From the NCBI RefSeq assembly GCF_016907055.1, contig NZ_JAFBBG010000003.1, positions 62,001 to 126,000 of the forward strand: a stretch of 64,000 nucleotides of DNA, read 5' to 3'. Both the position numbers and the translations under genes were made by a program. The notes beneath the pieces were generated by a model. The model searched no databases. It was not told where the DNA came from and saw only the letters and a list, made by a program, of their open reading frames with translations. This document shows, piece after piece, positions 1-13,882 of this stretch. Position 1 is the first letter of the stretch; each line of letters begins with the position of its first letter. This DNA is from Paracholeplasma morum (GTDB taxonomy: Bacteria; Bacillota_I; Bacilli_A; Acholeplasmatales; UBA5453).

Positions 1-1
1 T

Positions 2-1405
2 AAAAATGTATTTATCGTTGGCGATCCTGATCAAAGTATTTATGGGTTTCGTGGTGCAAATTATGAGAACTACACCTATTTTTTAAATGATTTTAAACCT
101 AAAGTGATTGTGTTAGATGAAAACTATCGTTCTACAATGAATGTCTTAAACGCAGCTAATAAATTGATTAGCAACAACCGAAACCGAAAAACAATCAAGA
201 ACTTAAAAAGTGAACTTGGTGAAGGAACTAAGGTCATTCAAGAGGTTCGTGAATCTGACAAGGATGAAGCTTACTTTGTCGCAAGAGCGATTGAGATTGT
301 AGTCAATAATGGGGCGATGTTTAAAGATATCGCAGTATTATATCGCAGTAATGCCATTGGAAGAATATTTGAAGAAGCATTCTTAAAGTATAATATCCCT
401 TATGTCATCTATGGTGGCATTTCATTCTTTGCGAGAAAAGAAATTAAGGATATCTTATCTTATATTAGATTAGCTTTATTCTCACACGACAATATATCCT
501 TAAAACGTGTGATTAATACGCCTAGACGTAAAATAGGGAATGTGACCATTAGCAAACTAGAAACATTCGCCCAAATACACAAAATTTCTATGTATGATGC
601 CCTAGATAGGCTTAATGTCACCGGACAAACTAGGGACGCTTTACTAAGTTTTAAATCCGTTATTGAGACTTTGAAAAAAGAGATTAATACAGTATATGAC
701 TTAACCCAAGTCGTTGATGTTGCCCTTAGGGTTTCCGGCTATGAAGAAATGCTTAGACAAGAAGGCAATGAAGGCAAAGACAGATACGATAACATCATGG
801 AACTAAAGAGTATCTTCTATAATGGAGCAACCGATTATAAAGGCACTAACTTAGAGAAAATTGAGCAAATCTTGGATGACTTAGCCCTAAAAACCGATGT
901 TGATTTAATCGAAGATCGTAACACCGTTAAGCTTGCGACGATTCACCAAGTAAAAGGTCTCGAGTTTAAAGTTGTATTCATGGTAGCCATGGAAGAGAGT
1001 ATTTTTCCATCTGATATTATGGGTAGTTTTACTGAGATTGAAGAAGAAAGACGCGTATGTTATGTAGGGGTAACTAGAGCTAAAGAACGTCTTATTTTAT
1101 CACACGCAAAACAACGTTTCAGATTTGGTCAAATTCAATACAATAGCCCTTCTAGATTTTTAGAAGAAATGAATATCGAAGAAAAAGAAGCCCCAAGAAT
1201 CATTGTTCGTAAAGAAGAACCACAAGTTGATTTTGTCGAAGATGATATCAAAGTCGGAGATCAAGTGTTCCATGAAAAATATGGAAAAGGTGTTGTCGTA
1301 ATGAAAAATGAAGACATTACAAGAGTAGCTTTTTCGATACAATTTGGACTTAAATTATTTACAACTGGGCATCAAGCGTTAAAGAAAATAAAAACAGCTA
1401 ACTAG
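2..1405 (+). CDS. pcrA: ATP-dependent DNA helicase PcrA/UvrD, C-terminal part (5' end outside window)
   Basis: Superfamily I 3'-5' DNA helicase used in repair and in removing proteins from DNA. The reading frame is open from the first bases, so the N-terminal ATPase half lies outside the window. Visible in order: motif III (VGDPDQSIYGFRGA), motif IV (LDENYRST), the 2B region, motif Va (TIHQVKGLEFKVV) and motif VI (RRVCYVGVTRAKERL). The last ~55 residues (DIKVGDQVFHEKYGKGVV and on) match the Tudor-like tail of PcrA that contacts RNA polymerase. About 467 residues of an expected ~720 are present. An intrinsic terminator follows. A GTG at 104 is only an internal codon, not the start. Identity is secure; Rep or UvrD naming is the only alternative. 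Confidence 0.95.
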   Translation, partial: KNVFIVGDPDQSIYGFRGANYENYTYFLNDFKPKVIVLDENYRSTMNVLNAANKLISNNRNRKTIKNLKSELGEGTKVIQEVRESDKDEAYFVARAIEIVVNNGAMFKDIAVLYRSNAIGRIFEEAFLKYNIPYVIYGGISFFARKEIKDILSYIRLALFSHDNISLKRVINTPRRKIGNVTISKLETFAQIHKISMYDALDRLNVTGQTRDALLSFKSVIETLKKEINTVYDLTQVVDVALRVSGYEEMLRQEGNEGKDRYDNIMELKSIFYNGATDYKGTNLEKIEQILDDLALKTDVDLIEDRNTVKLATIHQVKGLEFKVVFMVAMEESIFPSDIMGSFTEIEEERRVCYVGVTRAKERLILSHAKQRFRFGQIQYNSPSRFLEEMNIEEKEAPRIIVRKEEPQVDFVEDDIKVGDQVFHEKYGKGVVVMKNEDITRVAFSIQFGLKLFTTGHQALKKIKTAN

Positions 1406-1435
1406 AATAGTTGTTCATAATTAAATAAAACATAT

Positions 1436-1467
1436 AAATGCGAGACTTTTTTGTCCGCATTTTTTTG
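1436..1467 (+). terminator. Intrinsic terminator after pcrA
   Basis: AAATGCG pairs with CGCATTT, with an inner GAC/GTC pair closing a T6 loop, followed by a T-run. It lies 31 bases after the pcrA stop and separates it from the following helicase gene. Confidence 0.85.
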
Positions 1468-1963
1468 TTTTCTGGGTCTAAATGAGTGAGATTGATAAAA
1501 TATGTCAAAATGATGATTAAAACAGAGAAAATCTAAAAGAGTATTTGATGTATTAGAGCAAAATAATCATAAAATTATTGGCTTAATGTGTAGAATAACG
1601 CTCAATTAAGGGAAGAATATCATTCTAATGTAGCTATTTTTAATAGGGTATATCCATAGATCTTTTTCTTCGGAATATTTCAATGTTAGGAAAACTAGTT
1701 AAAAAAAATATGATCATAAACCGCCAATAAAGGTCTTTTCAAATTCAGACGGCTTCATATCGCGAAAATCATCTGGTAAGAGAATTTAATAATTATCTAG
1801 TTTTTTTAATGGAATCGGAAGTTCTAGTCATGTCATTGATTGGAGGTATAAGAAACACTAATTATGAGCTTTTTTTCGTTTTATGAAAGTTATTTCATCG
1901 GTGTGTTTGAAATATGATTAAATTATAGAGTAAATTTTAATATAACTAGGTATGTATTGTTAG
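1468..1963. other. Long spacer without a recognisable gene
   Basis: About 500 bases between the pcrA terminator and the next helicase gene. All frames are broken by stops and I see no tRNA, repeat or clear promoter. It could be decayed coding sequence, but nothing in it is recognisable. Confidence 0.5.
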
Positions 1964-3181
1964 GTGATTTTTATTAAATTGGATGATAAACAACAACGCG
2001 TAGTTAATGCTGAAGAAAAGAGTATTTTTCTACTTGCTGGAGCAGGATCAGGTAAAACTAGAGTCTTAATTGAGCGCGTGAGGCAGTTACTGTCTAAAAA
2101 TGAAGAAAACACATCAGTCTTGATTTTATCATTCACTGTTAAGAGTGTAATGGAGTTAAAAAACAGACTATCAAAAGTACTAGATAATGTCTATATATCA
2201 ACATTTCATGGGTTGTGTTATCAAGTGGTTTCTAGGGTGAATAAACCGAAGCTATTGGATGAGTCTTATAAAACGGATCTCACACTTTCAGATGAAGAAA
2301 TTACTCAAGTACAGGCCGACAAAAGACTTTTGAACTATAAAAACATGAGAACAAAGCCATTTATCGAATATCATAACTTTTTGTTAAAAAACGGGCTGAT
2401 TGACTATATTGATTTAGAGTTATTAGCGCTAGACTACTTGAAGAATAATCAAAATCAATTCGTTGATTTTCTTCAATTTGATTATATTTTTGTCGATGAG
2501 TTTCAAGACACTTCAATTACGCAGTTTGAACTGTTAAAAGTTCTCAAATCGAACAAATCATCTATTTTCGCTGTTGGAGATCCCGATCAAAGCATATATA
2601 AGTTTAGGGGGACAAGTTCTAAAGTTATCGATGAATATCAAAAGTATTTTAATGCAAAAACATACATTCTAGATTATAACTACAGGTCGTGTGAAGTGAT
2701 AACCACACACGCAAACCGACTGATAAATAATAACCATAAACGACTGAAGAAAACATTGATTCCAAAACGTACTGATATGGGGACGCTTTCTATTCATGGG
2801 TATCAATCAAGTGATTTAGAATCTGATTTCGTCATCACTCAAGTACTAGATTTTATTAATAGAGGTATAAAGCTTAAAGAGATTGCGGTTTTATACCGTA
2901 ACCACTATCAAGCTGTAACATTAAAACAAAAGCTAGAAGATACCTATCTGATGGATTTAACCGTACTAACTTTTCATCAGTCAAAAGGGTTAGAGTTTGA
3001 AGTGGTCTTTGTGATTGGGGTAAGAGATTCAAAGGTATCTAGTAGAAAAGAACTGGAAGAAGAAAGACGGCTGTTTTTTGTCGCAATGACGAGAGCGAAA
3101 ACCCATCTAATGATTAGCTATATTAAGAATCAAAATAAACCACGTTTTGTGAGAGAACTGAAACACAGAAATGAAACATAG
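1964..3181 (+). CDS. Short UvrD/Rep-family helicase lacking most of subdomain 2B
   Basis: A superfamily I helicase of only 405 residues. All ATPase/helicase motifs are present: Walker A LLAGAGSGKT (23-32), Ia, II FDYIFVDEFQDTS (172-184), III AVGDPDQSIYKFRG (203-216), IV ILDYNYRS (235-242), V TFHQSKGLEFEVV (336-348) and VI EEERRLFFVAMTRAK (365-379). Between motifs IV and V there are only about 90 residues, where PcrA has nearly 300, so the 2B subdomain is essentially missing; 1B is also reduced. It lies directly after pcrA and before ligA. The start is uncertain: GTG at 1964 has no close ribosome site, and TTG at 1979 sits 12 bases after AGGTG. It probably acts on DNA, but its substrate is unknown. 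Confidence 0.85.
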   Translation: MIFIKLDDKQQRVVNAEEKSIFLLAGAGSGKTRVLIERVRQLLSKNEENTSVLILSFTVKSVMELKNRLSKVLDNVYISTFHGLCYQVVSRVNKPKLLDESYKTDLTLSDEEITQVQADKRLLNYKNMRTKPFIEYHNFLLKNGLIDYIDLELLALDYLKNNQNQFVDFLQFDYIFVDEFQDTSITQFELLKVLKSNKSSIFAVGDPDQSIYKFRGTSSKVIDEYQKYFNAKTYILDYNYRSCEVITTHANRLINNNHKRLKKTLIPKRTDMGTLSIHGYQSSDLESDFVITQVLDFINRGIKLKEIAVLYRNHYQAVTLKQKLEDTYLMDLTVLTFHQSKGLEFEVVFVIGVRDSKVSSRKELEEERRLFFVAMTRAKTHLMISYIKNQNKPRFVRELKHRNET

Positions 3182-8045
<4,864 letters not shown>

Positions 8046-8054
8046 GACTATAGG

Positions 8055-8465
8055 ATGAAGAAAAACCCATTACTAGTCGAAATAGATCAAAGTTATGGTT
8101 ATTCCATGCTAAGAGTCTATGTATTTAATTTAATTGCTTTTATGACTGCCATTGGACTAACTTCCGAGTTGAAAGTAGATCATATAGTGGGCTTCGTCAT
8201 ATTAACGATTCTTTATACGTTAGTTGAGTTTCTATTAATCAATGTAACTAAACGGTTTTTATTTAAATACGTGATTAAGACTCTTGGGTTATTGCTGTTA
8301 CTAATATATATCGTTTTGATATATCTAGCGGTCGAAATGGTTCCTGATGTGAGGTTTACTTCTACCTTAGGATTTGTTTTATTCACCCTTGTGTTTTTAG
8401 TCATTAAAATACTGTTAGTCTATTATTACGATAAATTCGTTCAATCAAAAAGGAGGCACTTATGA
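8055..8465 (+). CDS. Small four-helix membrane protein next to hprK
   Basis: 136 residues with about four hydrophobic segments (roughly 18-40, 44-66, 72-95, 104-126) and a basic C-terminus (QSKRRHL). No catalytic motif is seen. The stop overlaps the hprK start by four bases (ATGA), so the two are coupled. In Bacillus a small four-helix protein, YvlD, sits at the same place before hprK; the position suggests a functional equivalent, but sequence similarity is too weak to name it. Confidence 0.75.
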   Translation: MKKNPLLVEIDQSYGYSMLRVYVFNLIAFMTAIGLTSELKVDHIVGFVILTILYTLVEFLLINVTKRFLFKYVIKTLGLLLLLIYIVLIYLAVEMVPDVRFTSTLGFVLFTLVFLVIKILLVYYYDKFVQSKRRHL

Positions 8466-9400
8466 AAGGTATCAAAGTGATTCAACTAGCAAAAGACAAC
8501 CAACTGACTCCGGTGGCTGGCTTTAAGGGACTAGAAGGTTATGTTAAAGACGACATGATTTCTAGACCAGGTATTGAACTAGCAGGGTTTATGGACTTTT
8601 TTGACCCTCTAAGAGTCATTCTAATCGGATCTAAAGAAAACTCATTTTTTCAGTTATTTAGAAAAGAAATCCAAGAAGAAAGACTAAAAGAAATCTTTGA
8701 ATTAAAACCCCCAGCTGTGATATTCTCCGTAAATGTTGAAGTCGATGAAGTGTATATTCGCTTGGGTAACCTTTATAATGTTCCGATTTTAAAGAGCAAT
8801 ATTAGAACAACCCCTTTAAACTCTAAGTTATATTCATACCTTCAAGAAAAACTAGCTGTAAGAAAGAGCGTTCATGGAGTCTTGTTAGATATAGGTGGAT
8901 TAGGATGCCTAATCATTGGTAAGAGTGGGATCGGTAAAAGCGAAACTGCGCTTGAACTAATCAAACGTGGACACATCTTAATTGCCGATGACAGAGTCGA
9001 TGTCTATCAAAAGGATGTTGGAATCTTAATCGGACAAGCCCCACAAATTCTTGAGCGTTACTTAGAAATTAGAGGCATTGGCATCGTCGATGTCGTTAGT
9101 ATGTTTGGTGTCGGCGCCTATAGAGAAACGAAAAAGATTAGATTAGTGGTAGAACTTGAGAAATGGGAAGAAGATAAGTACTATGACAGACTAGGGTTAG
9201 ACTTAGAAACCACTAAGTACTTTGATACTGAAATTCCAAAAGTTACCATTCCTGTATTACCGGGTAGAAACGTGGCTACACTCGTTGAAAGTGCAGCAAT
9301 GAATGAGAAACTTAAGTACATGGGTTATCATGCAGCCTTTAACTTAACAAGAGAAATCACAAGAAGCATGAAGAAAAATGAGGTAGATGATAATGAATAA
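8462..9400 (+). CDS. hprK: HPr kinase/phosphorylase HprK
   Basis: Phosphorylates and dephosphorylates Ser46 of the PTS protein HPr, setting carbon catabolite control in low-GC Gram-positives. 312 residues with the N-terminal domain, the conserved VHGVL histidine (H138), Walker A GKSGIGKSE (153-161), the following LIADD acid pair and the HprK signature EIRGIGIVDV near 203. Strong ribosome site AAGGAGG. No PTS gene lies nearby, but HprK implies HPr elsewhere in the genome. The same hprK-lgt-ppaX order is known from Bacillus. Confidence 0.97.
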   Translation: MKGIKVIQLAKDNQLTPVAGFKGLEGYVKDDMISRPGIELAGFMDFFDPLRVILIGSKENSFFQLFRKEIQEERLKEIFELKPPAVIFSVNVEVDEVYIRLGNLYNVPILKSNIRTTPLNSKLYSYLQEKLAVRKSVHGVLLDIGGLGCLIIGKSGIGKSETALELIKRGHILIADDRVDVYQKDVGILIGQAPQILERYLEIRGIGIVDVVSMFGVGAYRETKKIRLVVELEKWEEDKYYDRLGLDLETTKYFDTEIPKVTIPVLPGRNVATLVESAAMNEKLKYMGYHAAFNLTREITRSMKKNEVDDNE

Positions 9401-10373
9401 CATCAAGACACACATCTTAGAAAATAAAAGAAAATACATTATGGCAGGGCTAATGGTTTTTTGGTTTCTTTTACTAATAGTGATTGCAACCAACAAGCCA
9501 AAAATCAGCCATGCAGGTTATAAATCCTTTGATAGCATTGCGATTTCAATTGGTGGGTTTAGCATCGCATGGTATGCAATATTCATACTTACAGGAATCA
9601 TTTTTGCGGCAATCGCAGCAATGGAAGAAGCAGACCTATTAGGCATCGATAGAGACCACATCTATGATGGATTACTATATGCAGTACCACTTGCGATTAT
9701 TGGGGCTAGATTATACTATGTAATCTTTGATCCAGTTGGAGGATACACTTCCATTGGTGATATTTTCAATATTCGTAGTGGTGGATTAGCGATTCATGGT
9801 GCTGTCATAGTCACGATTATATTTTTAATCATATTCACCAAAGTGAAACATATTTCAATCTTTAAATTTTTAGACCTGCTTGCACCAGGGTTCTTGATTG
9901 GTCAAGTTATTGGTCGATGGGGAAACTTCTTTAACCAAGAAGCCAACGGTATCGCAACTACTCGTGGATTCTTAAGAGACACCTTGAAACTTCCTAAGTT
10001 TATTGTCGATAATATGTACTTCTATGACTCCAATGTTGGTGAAGTCAGTTATTATCATCCAACGTTCTTATACGAAGGCGTTTGGAATGCAATTGGGCTT
10101 GTAATCATGTTAGTGCTTAGACGTAAAAAAGGGTTGAAGTCTGGAGACCTGATTGGGATATATTTAATTTGGTATGGACTAGGTAGAGCAATGCTTGAAC
10201 AGTTCTTAAGAACAGATCCATTAATGTTAGGAAGCACAGACATCAGAATCAACGTGTTAAACTCACTTGTATTATTTGTTGGTGGTGGCATCGCATACCT
10301 TGTCTTGAAACGTATTTTCGTCAAAGACCTTCCAGATTATGTTGATTGCTTAGACCTTACTTTAAAGAAATGA
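9393..10373 (+). CDS. lgt: Prolipoprotein diacylglyceryl transferase Lgt
   Basis: Membrane enzyme that moves diacylglycerol from phosphatidylglycerol to the lipobox cysteine of prolipoproteins. Several transmembrane helices and the Lgt motifs are visible: RSGGLAIHGAV and the signature GRWGNFFNQEANG, plus the RAMLEQFLR arginine segment. I take ATG 9393 over ATG 9387 because the GAGG ribosome site then has a normal 9-base spacing. The start overlaps hprK. Its substrates in this window include the lipoproteins at 22521, 34488, 37102 and 40893. The N-terminus is about 30 residues longer before the first conserved helix than in many Lgt proteins. Confidence 0.96.
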   Translation: MNNIKTHILENKRKYIMAGLMVFWFLLLIVIATNKPKISHAGYKSFDSIAISIGGFSIAWYAIFILTGIIFAAIAAMEEADLLGIDRDHIYDGLLYAVPLAIIGARLYYVIFDPVGGYTSIGDIFNIRSGGLAIHGAVIVTIIFLIIFTKVKHISIFKFLDLLAPGFLIGQVIGRWGNFFNQEANGIATTRGFLRDTLKLPKFIVDNMYFYDSNVGEVSYYHPTFLYEGVWNAIGLVIMLVLRRKKGLKSGDLIGIYLIWYGLGRAMLEQFLRTDPLMLGSTDIRINVLNSLVLFVGGGIAYLVLKRIFVKDLPDYVDCLDLTLKK

Positions 10374-11011
10374 TCGATACAGTACTATTTGATTTTGATG
10401 GAACAGTCATTGATTCCAACCAGTTAATTCTCGATAATTTTAAGTCTGTTTTTGAAGTTGCTTTACCTCATGTGAAGCTTAAAGAAGAAGACTACTTAAT
10501 GTTTATCGGACCAACTTTGAAACAAAGTATTAGTAAGTATACAACCAGTGAAGAAGAACTAAATAGGATCATAGATATGTATAGAAAGAGAAATGTTGAA
10601 TTACATGATTTATACGTAAAACCCTATGATGGTGCGAAAATCCTTTTTCAAAGATTGAAAGAAAAAGGGATAAAGATTGGCATTGTGTCTTCAAAGATGC
10701 ACTACTTAATCAAGCGCGGATTAGCGATTTGTGAATTAACGGAATATGTTGATTATATAGTAGGTAGTGATGATGTAGAAAACCATAAACCACACCCTGA
10801 GCCAATATTAAAAGCCATTGAGTTCTTTCAAACCCAAAATGCCATTTATGTTGGGGATCATCCTAATGATATCCTAGCAGCAAAGAATGCAAAGATTCCT
10901 TCTATAGGTGTAATGTATTCTTGGGTTAAAGACGAACTTAAGAAAAGTAATCCTACATATTTGGTGTATAGTTTATTAGAAATAGAAGAGGTGATTTCAT
11001 GTATGATGTAA
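10370..11011 (+). CDS. ppaX: HAD-family phosphatase, PpaX-like
   Basis: 213-residue haloacid dehalogenase hydrolase with DFDGTVIDSN (nucleophile and acid/base aspartates), IVSSK (motif II), and GDHPNDILAAKNA (motif IV). ATG 10370 overlaps the lgt stop as ATGA; starting further upstream adds residues that do not fit the family. Length and the hprK-lgt-ppaX order match the pyrophosphatase PpaX, which clears pyrophosphate produced by the HPr-Ser-P phosphorolysis reaction of HprK. A phosphoglycolate-phosphatase-like role cannot be excluded from sequence alone. Confidence 0.85.
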   Translation: MIDTVLFDFDGTVIDSNQLILDNFKSVFEVALPHVKLKEEDYLMFIGPTLKQSISKYTTSEEELNRIIDMYRKRNVELHDLYVKPYDGAKILFQRLKEKGIKIGIVSSKMHYLIKRGLAICELTEYVDYIVGSDDVENHKPHPEPILKAIEFFQTQNAIYVGDHPNDILAAKNAKIPSIGVMYSWVKDELKKSNPTYLVYSLLEIEEVISCMM

Positions 11012-11910
11012 TTATTATCGGTGCAGGACCTTCTGGGTTAACTGCAGCGATTTATGCAGCAAGAGCCAACCTAAGTGCATTGATGATTGAAAAAGGTGCA
11101 CCTGGTGGACAAATTGTTAATACGAACGAAATTGAAAACTACACAGGTTTTCAAAAACTTTCAGGCAGTGATTTAGCTCTAAAAATGTTTGATCATGCCA
11201 TGGCTCTTGGTGCAAACTATGAGTATGGTAATGTGATGGAAGTTAAAAAGATAGGCGACTTCTTTGAAGTGATTACAGACTCTAACACCTATCAATCCAA
11301 AGCCGTTATTGTGGCATCAGGAATGTTACCAAGAACCTTAAATGTTCCAAATGAAGAACAATTAAAGAGTAACGGTATTAGTTTCTGTGCAATTTGTGAT
11401 GGTCCAATTTATAAAGGGGAAAAAGTGGTTGTTGTCGGTGGTGGAAACAGTGCCGTTGAAGAAGCTACTTACTTAGCCTCTTTAGTCCAACACCTCACAG
11501 TCATTCAAAACTTAAAAGAATTGACAGCAGATAAAAAAGCCGTTGAGTTACTTCTTAAACAAAAGAATGTAACCGTACTTTATGAATCATTAGTTGAGGA
11601 GTTCATCGTTGGTGATGACGGTAAACTATCTGGCGTTATTGTAAAAGATGCTAACAATGTCGTTAAAACCATTGAAGCAAGAGGTGTATTTGAATACATC
11701 GGCTGGCTACCTGTTACGCATATGGTTAAACCACTAGGTGTTACCGATCAATGGGGTTATATTATCGCCAATGAAAAGATGGAAACGAGTGTTCCAGGAT
11801 TATTCGCCTCTGGGGACGTCAGACAAAAACAAATCAGACAAGTAGTTACAGCAACTGCAGATGGTGCAATAGCGGTTCAAAATGTTTTGAAATATTTAGA
11901 ATCTAGGTAA
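10999..11910 (+). CDS. trxB: Thioredoxin reductase-like flavoprotein with altered NADPH site
   Basis: 303-residue low-molecular-weight thioredoxin reductase. FAD-binding GAGPSGLTAA (8-17), redox pair CAIC (C130, C133), pyridine-nucleotide motif GGGNSAVEEA (147-156) and the C-terminal FAD motif FASGDVR are all present. The segment after strand beta2 of the NADPH domain, usually HRRxxFRA, reads QNLKELTA (170-177), so the arginines that hold the 2'-phosphate of NADPH are gone. It may use NADH or another donor. Overlaps ppaX by 13 bases. A ferredoxin-NADP reductase-like role is less likely because of the CxxC. Confidence 0.93.
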   Translation: MYDVIIIGAGPSGLTAAIYAARANLSALMIEKGAPGGQIVNTNEIENYTGFQKLSGSDLALKMFDHAMALGANYEYGNVMEVKKIGDFFEVITDSNTYQSKAVIVASGMLPRTLNVPNEEQLKSNGISFCAICDGPIYKGEKVVVVGGGNSAVEEATYLASLVQHLTVIQNLKELTADKKAVELLLKQKNVTVLYESLVEEFIVGDDGKLSGVIVKDANNVVKTIEARGVFEYIGWLPVTHMVKPLGVTDQWGYIIANEKMETSVPGLFASGDVRQKQIRQVVTATADGAIAVQNVLKYLESR

Positions 11911-11914
11911 TATT

Positions 11915-12850
11915 ATGTCGTTTGCGAGAACTGTAAAAGAAGAAGTTGTGAAAATTCAAACCGATAGACAAGAACAACTAGCCGAACTTTCGGCTCTTTT
12001 GCATTTGAACACAGACTTACATATAACGAACGAAGGCATGTACTTGGAGTTTCATACGAATAACCCCTCAATTGCGAGAAGGTTTTATGTTTTGGTTAAA
12101 AATATGTATGAAGCGAAAATAGAGATCATTTCTAAAAAAGAAGTTAAACTTAAAAAGAAAAGCGGCTATTTGGTATTAGTTAAGTCACACGTCTCTAAAA
12201 TTATTGAAGAACATTCAATGGTTGATCAAAACACATTAGAGTATGAATTCTTAACCGAAACCGATGAAGCCAAAAGAGCTTATTTAAGAGGCGCCTTTCT
12301 TGCCTGTGGATCCGTTAATGACCCAATTAAACCTACTTATCATTTGGAGTTATTCATTCATAGTAAAATAGATGCCGTATTTACACAAAGACTAATGAAT
12401 CACTTTGATTTAAATGCGAAAATCACTGCTAGAAGACAAGGCCTTATCGTCTACTTAAAAGAAGCAGAGGCAATCAGTTCATTCTTAAGCGTTATTGGGG
12501 CATTTGAATCGGTCTTTAAGTTTGAAGACATCAGAATCAAGCGAGACTTTAACAACTCAATCAATCGATTAATTAACATAGAAATTGCTAATGAGAAAAA
12601 AACAATTACCGCAGCCAATGAACAACTTGAAGACATCGAAGTGATTAAGAAGAATAAAGCCTACGCAACCCTGGAAGACAAACTTAAAGAAACCATTAGG
12701 TTTAGAGAAACTTATCCAGATGCATCCTTATCTGAACTGATTAAAATCTATAAAACTGAGACTGGACAAAACTTGTCCAGATCAGGGATGAATCACCGGT
12801 TGATTAAAATAAAACAACTAGCAGATTCAATAAGAGAGGGTCAAAAATGA
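11915..12850 (+). CDS. whiA: DNA-binding protein WhiA
   Basis: 311 residues beginning MSFARTVKEEVVK, as in WhiA proteins of Firmicutes, with a degenerate LAGLIDADG-type N-terminal domain (AYLRGAFLACGSVNDP) and a C-terminal helix-turn-helix (YPDASLSELIKIY...SRSGMNHRLIKI). WhiA takes part in chromosome segregation and division control in Gram-positives. In Bacillus whiA lies near trxB, so the linkage is conserved. Its TGA stop overlaps the acpS start. Confidence 0.95.
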   Translation: MSFARTVKEEVVKIQTDRQEQLAELSALLHLNTDLHITNEGMYLEFHTNNPSIARRFYVLVKNMYEAKIEIISKKEVKLKKKSGYLVLVKSHVSKIIEEHSMVDQNTLEYEFLTETDEAKRAYLRGAFLACGSVNDPIKPTYHLELFIHSKIDAVFTQRLMNHFDLNAKITARRQGLIVYLKEAEAISSFLSVIGAFESVFKFEDIRIKRDFNNSINRLINIEIANEKKTITAANEQLEDIEVIKKNKAYATLEDKLKETIRFRETYPDASLSELIKIYKTETGQNLSRSGMNHRLIKIKQLADSIREGQK

Positions 12851-13206
12851 GTATAGAAGTTGGGATTGATTTAGTCGATAACAAACGAATCGAATCGTTA
12901 ATGAGTGAGAAGTTCATTGAAAGAATATTATCTGTTGAAGAAAGACAAGTCTTTGAACGTATTACAGATCATGTAAGAAAAGTCACTTATTTAGCAGGAA
13001 GGTTTGCTGCAAAAGAAGCGGTATTTAAAGCGCTAAAGAATGGGGATAAAACGGCAAACTATACGGACTTTAGCATTTTAAACGATGAGTTTGGTGCTCC
13101 CTATATGGTAAGTTCTAGATTTTCTATATTTGATACAGTAAAAGTCTCTATATCTCACACAGATGACTATGCCACTGCAATCGTTATTATTGAGAAAAAA
13201 GGATAA
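12847..13206 (+). CDS. acpS: Holo-[acyl-carrier-protein] synthase AcpS
   Basis: 119-residue group I phosphopantetheinyl transferase that moves phosphopantetheine from CoA onto apo-ACP. The metal-binding GIDLVD (7-12) and the FAAKEAVFKAL motif (56-66) are intact, and the C-terminal SISHTDDYATAIV is typical. Starts at ATGA overlapping whiA. Last gene of the ligA-to-acpS run. Confidence 0.95.
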   Translation: MSIEVGIDLVDNKRIESLMSEKFIERILSVEERQVFERITDHVRKVTYLAGRFAAKEAVFKALKNGDKTANYTDFSILNDEFGAPYMVSSRFSIFDTVKVSISHTDDYATAIVIIEKKG

Positions 13207-13227
13207 TTACCATATTTTTGTTTTATC

Positions 13228-13256
13228 TTGTAAGAATGCCTATAGTTTTGTATAAT
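13228..13256 (+). promoter_or_regulatory. Sigma-A type promoter
   Basis: TTGTAA (13228-13233), 17-base spacer, TATAAT (13251-13256). Directs transcription of the thioredoxin-like gene starting at 13282. Confidence 0.8.
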
Positions 13257-13281
13257 AACATAGGAGCAAGGAGAGATTTAT

Positions 13282-13842
13282 ATGCCACGTGTACAACAAA
13301 AACCAAAATCAAAAAACAGTAACAAACAACAAGTAAATGCAAGAACGCAAATGGATTATAAAATATTAAAGGTGGCTGGAATTTCACTTCTTGTCATTCT
13401 AGTATTAGCTGTAGGGTATTTACTGCTAGATAAATATGTATTTAATAAAGATAACCAAACCGAAACTAAACGTTTTGAAGACTTAACACATATTAGCTTA
13501 AGCGAATATAAATGGTTATTAAATGAAGATGACACCAATCCACTTAAAAATGTGGAACATGAAGTATATGTTTTTATTTATAACGGAGATTATGATGTTT
13601 GTGAGATGTGTGAAACACTTGAAGCAGACGTTAAAGATGCTGCCTCTAAAGCCAAAGACAAAGGGTATTCTTTCTTTGTTTTAGATTATAACAAGTATCC
13701 AGAAATTCAAAGCTATGTCAGTGGGTTATTTTTACCTAATAGACCAGGTTTAGTGCATATTTCAGGCGATTCATATGCTGATAATGCAATCAACACAAGT
13801 GAAAATGGCATTTTATACGTTTTAAAATCAATAACTAAGTAA
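13282..13842 (+). CDS. Membrane-anchored thioredoxin-like protein
   Basis: 186 residues. A basic N-terminal tail of ~30 residues is followed by one transmembrane helix (about 33-53), then an extracytoplasmic domain. This domain has the thioredoxin layout: a strand (VYVFIYNG), a CxxC motif (CEMCETL), a helix, a second strand (YSFFVLDYNKYP) and a likely cis-proline (RPGLVHI). It probably acts in thiol chemistry or disulfide handling outside the cell. Clean ribosome site (AAGGAGAG) and own promoter and terminator. Exact function unknown; the CxxC could also be non-catalytic. Confidence 0.75.
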   Translation: MPRVQQKPKSKNSNKQQVNARTQMDYKILKVAGISLLVILVLAVGYLLLDKYVFNKDNQTETKRFEDLTHISLSEYKWLLNEDDTNPLKNVEHEVYVFIYNGDYDVCEMCETLEADVKDAASKAKDKGYSFFVLDYNKYPEIQSYVSGLFLPNRPGLVHISGDSYADNAINTSENGILYVLKSITK

Positions 13843-13843
13843 G

Positions 13844-13860
13844 AGGGCGAACGCCCTTTT
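13844..13860 (+). terminator. Intrinsic terminator
   Basis: AGGGC-GAAC-GCCCT hairpin followed by a short TTTT, directly after the thioredoxin-like gene and 23 bases before tex. The T-tract is short, so some read-through into tex is likely. Confidence 0.6.
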
Positions 13861-13882
13861 CCTACGAAAAAAGGTGGTAAAT

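Noticed and set aside
1160-1342. Minus-strand frame inside pcrA
   Set aside because: Shadow of the helicase gene, with no ribosome site and a phenylalanine-rich, non-protein-like translation.
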